DNA from: Castanea sativa
Lineage: Eukaryota > Streptophyta > Magnoliopsida > Fagales > Fagaceae
Reading direction: 5' to 3'
NCBI RefSeq assembly: GCF_040712315.1
Contig: NC_134022.1
Location: forward strand, 7,502,001 to 7,566,000
DNA length: 64,000 bases
Below, piece by piece: positions 48,430-64,000 of the stretch. A model generated the notes under the pieces. It did no database searches, was not told where the DNA came from, and saw only the letters and a program-made list of their open reading frames with translations. Made by a program: the position numbers and the translations under genes. Position 1 is the stretch's first letter, and every line of letters starts with the position of its first letter.

Positions 48430-48933
48430 CTATAAGAGGCGAAAGGGCGAGTTTTAAGAAGGAGAGTGGTTAAGAAGAGAGCCGAGGATGGAATCCGAGG
48501 AGAAAGGAATAAAAGAAAAAATAGGAACTTACGAGTTTGTAGTTATGCGAGTTTCCACGGGTTTCTGCAGAGAAAAGGCAACGACTGATGTTTTGATGTG
48601 ATTAGGCTCTGAAGAAATAAATGAAGGCGCATGTTTCCAAAGCGTTATGACGTATGGGAAGCGGCCTCGAAATTGCATCCGTCCCGCCCAAATTTTCGAG
48701 GGGCGACAAGGATTGTTGGATGTTCATCTCACCGTTGAACGTGGGGAACAAGGTGTAACTTACGGACATAAATGCGCGCGTTTTGAAATTCAAAAGTGCC
48801 AAATGGCATTTTCTGGGACACGAAACGATCTTCACACGCGTGGTGAATTACAAAACGTGTGGGGGAAGTTCTTATCGGATCAAAACCCTATTTTTCTCCT
48901 CGGATGCTGAAAAATAAAGTTTTGAGGGGCTAT

Positions 48934-49694
48934 TGTGGGGGGTAAAAGGACCCGAGCAGGTATTTGGGCCTTTGGGCTCTGACAAGAAGGACCAATTCGT
49001 TCTTGGTTAAAAGGCCGTTAGGACTGCAGATCGGCCCATACGCCGAGGGTCCGAGGATGCATCCGAGGATAAATCTCTCCTCGGATAGACCCGGGAGGAC
49101 TTGGAGATTCATTAGAAAGATCAAGGTAAAGTTCCGGAAAGACTGTTGGTTAAGAGGGCGATCCCTGTACCCTCTAGATGCACCGGTGTTAGAGAAATAT
49201 CTTAGGAAAAGGCTGCCACCTCCACATTAAAGATCCTGCACCTACCTCCCTGGCCGCATTAATGGGGAAGTGACCCCTGAACAGTAGAAATGAAACTTTT
49301 GGTTACTATTTAAACACTTGATGAAGGTGGTGTCAGGGAAGGAGGATAAGATTTGTGCAACACATGGATAAAGTACCAAGAGAAGAAGTATTTAAGGAGA
49401 GGGGAGGCCAAAGAAAAGGGGGATCGGTTAGTTAGCAAAATAGGGACTCAGAATTGTAACCTTTAAAGGAAAAAGGGAAATAATAGAGAATTTGTCCTCG
49501 GCTTACGTCCAAGGAAGTTCCTTTGTCATAATCATTCATTATTTGTAAATACTTTAACAACTTAGCCTGTTTATCAAGTTTCTAGCATCCTTAAACTAGA
49601 TTTCTAATCCAAGCTCTACAAATTTCATTGTTCAAGGCTCATTGGGCCTGAGCCCACAGTTGTCTTTGGGTCCAGGTGAAATTGTGCACTTACA
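48934..49694 (+). repeat. 3' LTR, 761 bp
   Basis: Same ends as the 5' LTR, preceded by the purine-rich 'ttttgaggggctat'. Compared with the 5' LTR it carries extra bases near 49445 (gggactcag). The antisense gene's start lies about 500 bp inside its left edge. Confidence 0.95.
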
Positions 49695-49699
49695 ATAAA

Positions 49700-49890
49700 T
49701 ATATTTATTTTGTTATATTAATTATTTTAAGCATAATGAAATTTTAATATTATTTTTCTAAGATTAATATAAGAAACAATTGGTTTTTTTTATGTGAGAA
49801 AAAATTGATTTGAAATATAACATTTTTACTCAAATTTAGTTGTTTTTGCAGCAATTAAAACCATGTCCAACAGAAAGGGAAAATATTTTT

Positions 49891-49933
<43 letters not shown>

Positions 49934-50390
49934 ATAATATGCATTTTAATAACCAAACATGCCTATCTATATTAACTATTATATCATGCAATTTTCAATT
50001 TGTAAACACACACACACATATAGTATGATCAAATCACTATACTACTCTTAGTGTATTTCTATTTTATCTATATATAAAATAACTAAAGATTACATTTTTT
50101 TACAATGAAATTTAATGAAATATCTTTTTTATACATTGATAATTGGGGGGGGGGGGATCTGAATCTAAATATTTTTATTAGAAGTTGAGATGCCAATCAA
50201 TTTAAGTTACAAAAATTTTTGGTAAAACTTATTGATATATTGGAGAAAACTAATAATAAGTTGCACTGCACGCGAGAACGCAATTAATTTTCATAATATT
50301 AAAAGGAGAGCAATTGTAGGGGCTCATTTTGCGGAGGGGAACAAGATTTTTGAGGCGTAACCATTTGCAATAAAGGTTTTGAGAAATAGC
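49700..50390. other. Intergenic, no gene seen
   Basis: AT-rich, with a (CA)n run at 49896-49931 and a G10 run near 50144. The part 49790-49960 resembles 38070-38290 on the other side of the retrotransposon, an old duplication around the insertion site. Confidence 0.5.
49896..49931. repeat. (CA)n microsatellite
   Basis: About 18 pure CA repeats. Confidence 0.95.
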
Positions 50391-50399
50391 TACTATTTA

Positions 50400-52163
50400 G
50401 GCAAAAATACCATTTTGGTCCCCATATTTTAGGGTCACGATCAATTTGGTCCATACATTTTTGTAACAGTCAATTTGGTCCTCGTTATTTTCAATTTGTA
50501 GTCAATTTGATTCCTACTGTTAATTCACTAACGGATAATGACTACATGGTAAACGGTTTGTCCAGTTAGCATGTTTAGTGTTAAAATATTAAATAAGATA
50601 CAGTTTAATTTTTAGTTGCCACATCAGCAATTACATGGGAAAAAAAAGCCATATCTTCTTTTAAAAATATTTATTTTGATATTTATTTTTGTACCAATTT
50701 TTTTCTTTTCCTAAATAAAGAACTAGACCACAAATATACATTTGATTTCTAAAAAAAAAAAACACGTTTCTCCAACTTTTTTTTTTTGGATACAAGATAG
50801 AATTCTACTTTAGTCTAATCTGAGTGTAAATATGTGTGAAACTCCCTCCTGGAGACTTGAATCCCGACCCTTACCCCCCACACCCCACAAGTTTTTATAC
50901 TTGTGGAGTGACCACCGCACCAAGGGTGCGCGGTGGTCACGTTTCTCCAACTTACATGTGCAAGTCTTGGTAACATATATTAAATACTATAAAAATCTAA
51001 TCTATGACTATGACCAAATACAGTATAAGTCATCGTCATCCCTATTATGAACTCAATCCATCTCTTTCTCTGACCTTTCACTTATTGACTCTTGTTACTG
51101 AGAAATATACCAAGAAAATTTGTCTTAACTTTGATTTGTTTTTCTTTATTTTGATGGTACTCTAGATGGATTCTTTGAAATCTGGGATTCCACTAAAAAG
51201 AGAACCTTCTCTAGTATTTTTCTTTATGTAGAACCGAGAGAACCCATTTTCATAGAAACCCAGTGCAAGATTCTAAATGTTATCGTTGTTTAATAAGTTA
51301 GATTAGTTACTTCTAATGGATTTGTGCTGTGGCTGCGGTTTTTTTTTAGGTGGTACTCTTCCAAATGTTTTTGCTTGATTCTATGGTGGAAAAGTCTAGG
51401 AGTCAATTCTAAAAATTTCAAGTTTTTGAAGAAGATGGGGTATGGAAACCCAGCATCTCCAAACTTAGATTCATCACAACCCAACCTTCAAGTACCACCA
51501 TAGAACCACCATGGTGCCCAATTTGTGGCCACAAATCCGCCCCACTGGTAGCTGTGCCGCCACCACGAAATGCCTCAAGAGTCAAGACACCATTGCCGAT
51601 CTTATATTGAAATACGCGTAACATCGCCGATCTCCTTACTCTATGATGGGGTGTTGGACGGTTGTGTTGTAGTGAATCCGGGTTTGGGGTTTAGTCTGAA
51701 TTTGAGGATTTTGGTTGAAACTTATGGAGTTAATTTGATCTTTCTTGATTGATGGCATAAAATTTGTTATGATTGAAAACCAAATTGAAGGTTAGAAAAA
51801 ATATGATTTGTGATTATTGGAATTAAAATGAAATAAATTAAAATGAAATTGGTTAAAAAATTGTAAGAATATTAAAATAAAAATAAAAATTAAAGCTGAT
51901 GTGGCTTTTTTTTTTCTTTTCATGTAATAGCTGATGTGTGGTTGATGTGGCCACACATCAGCATTTGATTTAATATTTTAATACTAAACATGCCAATTAA
52001 ACAAACCATTTGTCACGTAGGCATTGTCCATTAGTGAATTAACTGTAAGGATCAAATTGAATGCAAATTAAAAATTAACTGGAACCAAATTGACTACTAC
52101 CAAAATATAAGAAGCAAATTGACCGTGACCCCAAAATGTAGGGACCAAAATGATGTTTTTGCC
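50400..52163. mobile_element. Mutator-like element, non-autonomous, 1,764 bp
   Basis: Flanked by a perfect 9-bp direct repeat TACTATTTA (50391-50399 and 52164-52172). The ends read GGCAAAAATACCATTTTGG on the left and GGCAAAAACATCATTTTGG in reverse on the right. Inverted arms continue for roughly 250 bp (left to about 50640, right from about 51900), with shared blocks such as 'gtcacggtcaattt' and 'gaattcactaatggac'-like sequence. No transposase is present and I recognise no captured gene. It hosts the SINE at 50779-50937. Confidence 0.88.
50779..50937 (-). repeat. SINE, family 2, nested in the Mutator-like element
   Basis: On the minus strand it begins ccaccgcgcacccttggtgc, has the box-B-like 'gggattcaagtctcc' and ends in an A tail. 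A perfect 16-bp direct repeat CACGTTTCTCCAACTT lies at 50763-50778 and 50938-50953. It matches 16797-16964 throughout. The perfect duplication suggests a fairly young insertion. Confidence 0.9.
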
Positions 52164-52172
52164 TACTATTTA

Positions 52173-52940
52173 TGCCATGGTAGCAAAGAATAGTGACTCA
52201 AGAATTATATTGAGAGATGGAGAAACATAAAGAGAGTGGCATTTTAAGAATTTGAAGAAGGATTGAATAAAACAATGGAGTAGCATAAGGGTTGAATAAG
52301 AATTTACAAAGATGATGTTGTGACTGGTAAGGAGAATGGTATTTTTAGGTTTTGGTTTATTAATAAACTGAAATGGTACCTATATAAATTTAATTAAAAT
52401 ACTTGAAATTTACCATGGTTAGAAATTAAGTAAAATTGTAAAATGTGCTAACCGAAATGTACTGCAACATACTTCCACAGTTTTCTCATATTTTCGGTTC
52501 TTTGTTTTACGTCTGCTTAATTCTCATCCAAAATAAATCAATCCCTTCAACCTATCCCTAATCTTCAATCGATCAGGTAGTGCTATATGAATAGAGTTTT
52601 AGTTGCAAAAAATTGAAACACTTTGTATCACATAGATTAACACTTGTATTTTGGTAATAATTTGATGACCACTTAAATATCAAGTTCTATCTACAATCAT
52701 TCTTACTTTTCTTTGTTTTGACTGCTACATTTTATTTTATATCAACCACAAAATTTTCCCATCAACACCTAAAAATAAAATAAAAAAGAATTTTTTTTTT
52801 TCCCTTCTTGAGTAACAGAAAGAAAGAAATTGTTTTAAAATAAAAGGTGATAAAGATTAGTGGGAAGACTACAAAAATAAAGTGGGACACTCCTGTTGAG
52901 AATAGTGATCTGCACTCTTCAATGCCCGCTCAATTACAAA
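52173..52940. other. Intergenic, no gene seen
   Basis: AT-rich. No supported coding frame or bounded repeat. Confidence 0.45.
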
Positions 52941-52944
52941 TGGC

Positions 52945-55188
52945 AGCCACTTGGCTATTTTCAAAGAGTTTCATTGCTGAATGCAATGCGTTAAAAAAAT
53001 ACTCGGCTTCCAAATCTTTTTAAAACCTTAACATGTTGCTCTAGCATGGACTACAATGGTAATGAATTCAAAGCTCTAGTGTTTTGAGTTCATGGTGAAT
53101 GGATGTTTAGAGAAGTGGCTGCATCCATATATAGACAATGAAAATCAATCAAGACATTTGAACCTTCTTCAAAGACTAAATATTGCAATTGATATTGCTT
53201 CTGCATTACATTATCTTCATGAACATTGTAAAAAGACCAATCATTCATTGTGATTTAAAGCCAAGCAATGTTCTTGAAAATCATTCATTGTGATTGGCAA
53301 GGCTCCTTTCCTCAACCAATGATGTTTCTCAAAATCAAACTAGCACAGCTGGACTAAAAGGTTCAATTGGTTATGCTGCTCCAAGTAAATAACTACTTTT
53401 AACTCTCAAATATTCTAAATCATGATTATGATCAAGTTGACCAGTATCTCTAACAGTCTTCTGACTAAGATTTATTCATTTTAGCATTGTTGATTTATTT
53501 CTTCGGGCTTCTCTATGACTATGCTGATAGCATGCCAATCAGGTTTATCAAATATGTAGAATACCAATAAATAGAATTATGCAGACCCTGCATAAAAGTG
53601 GCGAGGACAAATTTTTAGTTAGAGAATTGGTCTCTTTGTAGCCTGGGAATATTTGGTTCCACCTAGGATTTTAAGGCTTGGGTACAGATTAGTAGGAATT
53701 GCGAGGGAGGATTTGACCATTTTTTGTTTCCTAGGTGGAAGAGTGAACCAGTAGTTTACCCACCTTAGGGTAGACGTGCCAGTGCCACCAGGGCAACAGG
53801 CCATTGGCGATTTGATCATTATTAAAGAAGTCGCAAATCATTCATAAATTACAACCAACAGAAATACGAAAAGACAATGGCATGGTTTGGGAGTAGTACA
53901 TTAAGATTAGAATCTAAAGCTGAAAATGAAAAACGAAAAAATAGTTTAAGATCAAAGAATAGCCTTTAGTTACACAAGAAAATGAATATTGGTCAAGAGG
54001 AGACAAACAAGTAGAGATGAAAGATTCACACCAATAATCCCAAAATAAAAGAATTTAGATTGGAGACACAGCCATTGAAGTTGTAAACTTTTTTGACCAA
54101 ATGCAGGACGGACTGACGATTAAAATCCTGCATGGTTCAACAAGAAAATTTTATTTCAACTTATTAAAAGTTTGCCCCCTTCTTCCTTTTTCTCTGGTAG
54201 CTTTTTGTGCCTTTTCTTTTTCAAATTTGTGTTTAATTTCAAAATTTTCATCTTAGCTATTTTCAAGCAGCTTTATTGATGTATTTGTATGTGACTTGGA
54301 AAAGAAAGGAACATGGTATAGCTGGTATTTGACAGAATCCTAAATAGCTAAATAATTTGGTTGTCATCCAATAATATCAGGGCCTATTACTCTCTGTAGC
54401 CATATATGCAGCCATGGCTTGTTGGGAGGCCTTTATCTACTCTTAATTACAAACAAGTAAAGGAAATATGATGATCAAATGATCCTTACATTAACTTAAA
54501 TTTTCGAATGTAAGATGCAAGTATGAATGTTGCTACCTTCTATCATGCAATTTGACAAAGTTTTTACAAGTTCTGAATTTAGAATGCAGATTCTCTATCA
54601 CATATTTTCAAAATAATATTAAAAAAAACATTTAACCTCTAAATATTGTATCTCAGATCACAAAAAGAAAGTATTAAGCTGTTATATGAAATTTTCCTCA
54701 CATTAACTAAGCATGTGAAACATCCAAATTGCAGAATACGGAATGGGGGTGAGGCGTCAAGGCAGGGCGATGTCTACAGCAATGGAACACTAGCGTTGGA
54801 GGTGTTCACGGGACGAAGACCCACTGACGAAATGTTTAAAGATAGTTTTAATCTCCATAACTTTGTTAGGACGGCATTGCCAGAAAGACTTGTGCAGATT
54901 GTGGTTCCAAACCTTTCCACAAGAAAAGTAGATGAAACAGAAATAGAAATAGAAGAAGACAACCATGACAATCATGATCACAGGGATCCAGAGGCAGAGG
55001 AAGGAAGACACCACATTGAGAACCTACACCAGATGAATGCTAATAAGCACAAGTGCTTAATTACAGTTTTCCAGATTGGCCTTGCTTGTTCATTGGAATT
55101 ACCACAAGAAAGAATGAATATGGAGAATGTCACCAGGGAGCTACATCATATCAAAAATGCTTTTCTTGGTATACGGATTTATGGATAA
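52945..55188 (+). pseudogene. LRR receptor-like kinase (XA21/EFR-like) kinase-domain pseudogene
   Basis: Only the cytoplasmic kinase part of a subfamily XII-type receptor kinase remains; the LRR ectodomain, the membrane segment and the ATP-binding Lys region are absent. Exon A (about 52965-53387) gives FKSFIAECNALK, DYNGNEFKALVF*FMVNGCLEKWLHP, IASALHYLHEHC and the non-RD catalytic loop IHCDLKPSNVL, then ARLLSST-like and GLKGSIGYAAP residues. A donor follows (ccaagtaaat). Exon B starts after 'attgcag' at 54734 and gives GGEASRQGDVYSNGTLALEVFTGRRPTDEMF, LHNFVRTALPERLVQIV, then IGLACSLELPQERMNMENVTREL, ending at 55188. Stops, a frame shift in the catalytic-loop region, a 1-bp loss in the G run near 54745 and a lost DFG motif disable it. 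In plants this family senses microbial patterns. Confidence 0.85.
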
Positions 55189-55740
55189 TAACCAAGGTAA
55201 TATAGCATAATTCTTTCAAACCACAAACAAAAAACTTTTTTAGGTACCTGATCTGCTAATACAAGTAAATTTTTCCGGTGCTTTTATTAGGATAGAAAGA
55301 TTAAACCAAGTCTAAGTCACTTTGGATTTTTTTTTTCCTAATGTTGTTTTTGTTTCTTGTATCATGAAATATTCTTATAGTCTCAACATGGAAAACATAA
55401 CTAACTAATATTTTTGCAGGATCATGGAACTTTGTGAAGAAATCAGATTGCAGGAAATCCCCCTTACATAGCTGTGTTTAGCATAACCTTTGCTGTTTTT
55501 AAGTGTATATTCTTTAATGAGAATAAAGTCCGGAGTTATTTGATATATTTACAACCTTGAATCAGAACACATTCTGTAATATAAATGAACTAACAGCATT
55601 TGAACATAAAGCAATAAGGTAAAAGAAGTAAGACATTCACTCTTCAGTCTTCAATGCCCTACACCAGTGTTTGTGCAACTTCAAAAAACTTAACCAGGCC
55701 TGCTATTACCTTTGCAGTGCACAAGCTATGCCAGTTTATG
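55189..55740. other. Intergenic, no gene seen
   Basis: No supported coding frame. It separates the receptor-kinase pseudogene from the copia remnant. Confidence 0.4.
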
Positions 55741-55759
55741 TCAAAACCAAGAAAGCCTA

Positions 55760-56278
55760 ACTTAAATGCAGCTTTCAGAATATTGCAGTACTAAAATAGT
55801 GATCTTGGAAAGGGAGTTTTCTTCTCTTCTACTGCAGAATTACATGTGAAAGGGCTTTGCTGACTCAGATTGGGACTCATGTCTAGATACAAGGTCAATC
55901 ACAGGTTATTGTATCTTCATTGGACATTCCTTGGTGTCTTGGAAGTCTAAGAAGCAGCAAATAGTTTCTAGATTTTCAGCTGAGGCTGAATACAGGTCCA
56001 TGGCAGTGGCAACTTGTGAGATAGTTTGGATTTTGTATTTCTTAAGGGATATTCAGGTTGATCACAAGAGAGAAGCATTACTGTTTTGTGATAGTCAGTC
56101 GGCTCTTTACATAGGATCAAATCCAGTGTTTCATGAAAGAACAAAACGCATAGAGATTGACTGTCACATGGTTAGGGATAAGGTTTTGGCTAAGGTGATC
56201 AAATTGATTCATGTTACAACCCACTATCAATTGGCTAACTTGTTAACAAAAGCTTTTAGGCTTGTACCAGGTTTCTAA
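55760..56278 (+). pseudogene. Ty1/copia polyprotein 3' end (RNase H)
   Basis: The fragment gives the usual end of a copia polyprotein: [64 protein letters not shown] (read in pieces), then [20 protein letters not shown] and a terminal ANLLTKA. A 1-base shift near 55850 and upstream stops break it. Integrase and reverse transcriptase are absent. RNase H residues Asp (DSDW), Glu (AEAEY) and Asp (CDSQSA) are still visible. It is followed by a purine tract and LTR-like sequence. Confidence 0.85.
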
Positions 56279-56301
56279 TCATTCACCCTCCGCTCATCTT
56301 G

Positions 56302-56650
56302 AGGGGGAGTATCAGAGTGATGAAAGAAAAGGAAGCAAAGAGAGCTGCTTGATCAAAGAAGACAAAGCTCAGAAGGTTGAAGTAGAGCTCGTTTGAAAAT
56401 AAAGAGATGGCTAAACGACAGAACAGTTCTTGTAGCATAGTTTTATATAGTCCTGTATGACTTGTAGTTTTTGTTAATATTTCATGTACAACTTAATAAA
56501 TGTGTGATTAGCACGTGTCATATTAAAAGTTAGTTTTTAGGCGGTTAAGCTTTGTTAGTTAAGACTTTCTTCTTCCCCTGTTATATATAAACAGGTTTTG
56601 TACTCTTTTCTAACTCAATGAAAATCATTCTCACAAATCTTGTTTAGTTT
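56302..56650 (+). mobile_element. Copia purine tract and 3' LTR remnant
   Basis: 'gagggggagtatcagag' at 56302-56318 is the typical polypurine tract at the copia 3' LTR edge. About 340 bp follow with a TATA-like 'tatatataaacagg' (56582-56595) and a CT/CA-rich end near 56640. The 5' LTR and exact LTR borders were not found, so this is a truncated element. Confidence 0.6.
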
Positions 56651-57968
56651 GTAATAAGTATTGTATCTTTTCTTTTACTAGGGGAATCCTTCAGTTCTCA
56701 AATGGCCTTCAATTTTTTTGGATGAGGGATACTAGAGCTCATAATGGTAAGAGGGGTTTTTCTCAAGAGGCTGTTTGATTCATTTTATTTTATATATTGT
56801 GTTTTAAAATATGTTCTAAGGGGAGAGGGGGGTTATAGTGGTCCAACAAAGACCACATCACGTGGGTAAAATGTCAATTTTCAAACCACAAGTGACTTGG
56901 AGGTTTCTAGCCTAACCACAAGTGGGTAAACTGCACAATTCAAACTCAAAACCAGTCACCTAACCTAATGCTGAAATAAATTACCAATTGTCCAAAAAGT
57001 TTATGTAAAGTCTATATTTTTAGGTTGGCAATCATGAACAAATTGTAACCTTTAGAACTTAGTTTTTCTAGTTGTTTAGTCTAAAAATATTCAGTTAACA
57101 AAGACAAATGAAGTTCAGCACAATTGAAAACTCAAGAAATCAGAAAAATTAAAATGCAGATAAGTTTCACTTATCTCGACCGATCAAGATTCGTGCCAGA
57201 TTTCAAATCTTGCTTTTCTCTTAGCCATTGGATCTAGGTTTTTGATGAAACTTAAGGATATTTAAATGAAAACTCTAGAGCACATTTTTACATATGCAAG
57301 AGGGGAGTGTTAGTTGCTTATTTAGTAAGAGTTATTAAATAAAATGATTGTCTAGCCAATTAAAATGTATGTACAATTAAAAGGAAAATAAAGATAACGT
57401 ACATAGATCTAATTGAGAGACCACTCATCTTGGCACCATGTGAAATTGGGGTGAAGATTGAAGGCTTCCTAAGATCGATCTTCTACTTTGTTTTCAAGAA
57501 TCAGTAATAAATATGATCAAGAAAATACTATATGCTAAATGGTAAAGCTATGAATTAGGCCAAATGGGTTTGTAAATTGGCACCTTGTCTCCCCCGGTCC
57601 CCCTCCCCACCTCCACACACACACGCACACTATGCACTTGGCTATGTTTCAATAAGAATTTAGGTACAGTGGATGTCTGCATTGGCCAAAGTTAACTCAG
57701 CAAATCTACCACTGTTTAGAGTCTTCTGACTCAGTAACCAAGAGAAAGAGCATTGATCACCATAAAAGATGGAGTTTAACTACGTTTAAAACTACCGCAT
57801 GGGTGATTTGTCTTCTAACTAGCAAAGAATCAAACAATTATTCTTATTAATGTTACAACAAACAATAGCTCCAGGATTGAAGCTCATGGAAAGCGATCTC
57901 CTTAAAGTTGAACAAGAAGCCTCGAAACAATCACCTTTGTTCTTTCCTTCATCTACAGTTAAGCCACT
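56651..57968. other. Intergenic and HEMC 3' flank, no gene seen
   Basis: No coding frame is supported. The part nearest HEMC (about 57700-57968) is probably its 3' UTR on the minus strand. I saw no clear AATAAA. Confidence 0.4.
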
Positions 57969-63442
<5,474 letters not shown>

Positions 63443-63600
63443 AGAAAGAGAGATAGAGACAGAGAGTTTGAAGAAGAAGAAGAAGAAGAAGAAGAGGCAG
63501 ATGGAGATGGAGATGGAGATGGAGATGGTGCGTGCTGTGCTGTGCTGTGGATGATGGGATAAATAAACCCGATTTGGTGGTTCCCCACTACCCTTATCCT
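63443..63600 (-). promoter_or_regulatory. HEMC 5' leader with GAA and hexamer repeats
   Basis: Next to the ATG the leader holds CTT/GAA triplet repeats (63471-63495 on the plus strand: gaagaag..) and about four copies of a GGAGAT hexamer (63501-63527). Both are purine/pyrimidine-asymmetric, common in plant leaders. No TATA box was identified. Confidence 0.5.
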
Positions 63601-63619
63601 CTGCTCTGCTCATCAAATG

Positions 63620-64000
63620 GGCCGGCCCGACCCATTTTTACTTGGCCCATGGGCTGGGTATAGATCGGATATTCACACAAATGAGGATTGCTTCCTTTTT
63701 AACAACACACTTTATAAAAAAACAAAATCTCACTTCACAGTACACCAACGTCAAAACATTTATCTCTCACCCTTTCTGTCACAAACCCACCAATGTTATG
63801 TCACCCGCCACATTCACAAACCCACAAGGCCACACCCCGACTAATTGGGTGAGAGTGAGAACGTAATCAGATGGGTTTTGTTTTTAGTTCATACGTGTGG
63901 AGGTGAAAACCTGTGACAATAACAGCCCACTGTAGCAATTAGCAATAACTTGTTAGCAAATAGTCATTTTAACTTCTTTGCTGTAGGTATATTCTTTGCT
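63620..64000. other. Upstream flank of HEMC, no gene seen
   Basis: Short frames at 63617-63866 resemble no known protein and overlap the likely HEMC promoter. Nothing else is supported. Confidence 0.4.

Larger units (their letters stand above)
38319..49694 (+). mobile_element. Complete Ty3/gypsy LTR retrotransposon, Tat lineage
   Basis: The 11,376-bp element is bounded by a perfect 5-bp duplication ATAAA (38314-38318 and 49695-49699). In order it holds the 5' LTR, a primer-binding site, gag, protease, reverse transcriptase, RNase H, a second RNase H, integrase, a 151-bp tandem array, an antisense multi-exon gene, a short purine-rich tract (about 48922-48931) and the 3' LTR. The extra RNase H after the ordinary one, the array near the 3' end and the additional antisense ORF are all known for the Tat group (Tat, Ogre, Retand, Grande relatives). 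Eight stop codons in gag-pol mean it cannot move by itself, but trans-mobilisation by relatives is possible. Confidence 0.95.

Noticed and set aside
45929..48457. Plus-strand frames opposite the antisense retrotransposon gene
   Set aside because: The minus strand has continuous exons with domain similarity and matching splice phases; the plus frames are shorter and featureless.
53600..53830. Short inverted pair 'ttccacctagg / cctaggtgg'
   Set aside because: Only about 10 bp of complementarity; no element boundary or coding function follows.

Overview
The window is nuclear DNA of a flowering plant, most likely a woody eudicot. It has spliceosomal introns with GT..AG borders, AT-rich intergenic DNA, dense MITEs and SINEs, a Ty3/gypsy element and plant-type proteins. 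A Fagales/Fagaceae origin is only an impression from the repeat families and is untested. Two intact single-copy-type genes stand in a background of transposons and decayed genes.

Region 1-21 kb holds no clearly intact large gene. It contains a tRNA-like SINE family (787-918, 1173-1339), a DREB2-type AP2 pseudogene (3519-4155) whose 5' leader is interrupted by a CACTA-type terminus, several MITEs, and one short possible gene (7645-7896). A Mutator-like element at 8713-9933 has a perfect 9-bp target duplication and carries what looks like exon 1 of a DHNA-CoA thioesterase gene (a Pack-MULE). A decayed FAR1/MULE-transposase gene lies at 12244-14397. A TIR element at 17542-18973 contains a 418-bp solo LTR with a perfect 5-bp duplication.

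Region 21.2-37 kb is the UPF1 helicase gene (plus strand). I could resolve 29 coding exons by hand into a continuous 1,289-residue protein with every helicase motif, the Cys/His-rich domain and an SQ-rich tail. Its 5' leader has telo-box motifs, and intron 13 carries an antisense LINE remnant.

Region 38.3-49.7 kb is one complete Ty3/gypsy retrotransposon of the Tat type, bounded by a 5-bp duplication (ATAAA). It has 754/761-bp LTRs, a primer-binding site, and gag-protease-RT-RNaseH-second RNaseH-integrase in one frame broken by eight stop codons. A 151-bp tandem array follows. Downstream is a separate antisense gene of at least three exons (48429 to 45883, minus strand). It joins a domain resembling Pfam Transposase_28, a proline/lysine-rich linker with a nuclear-localisation motif, and a coiled coil.

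Region 49.7-57.9 kb has a second Mutator-like element (50400-52163, perfect 9-bp duplication) with a SINE nested in it (perfect 16-bp duplication). It is followed by an XA21/EFR-like receptor-kinase pseudogene and a Ty1/copia 3' remnant.

Region 57.9-63.5 kb is HEMC (minus strand), the plastid porphobilinogen deaminase of tetrapyrrole synthesis: five exons, 372 residues, intact. UPF1 (RNA surveillance) and HEMC (haem/chlorophyll precursors) are unrelated housekeeping genes that happen to be neighbours. The mobile DNA between and around them explains most of the remaining sequence.
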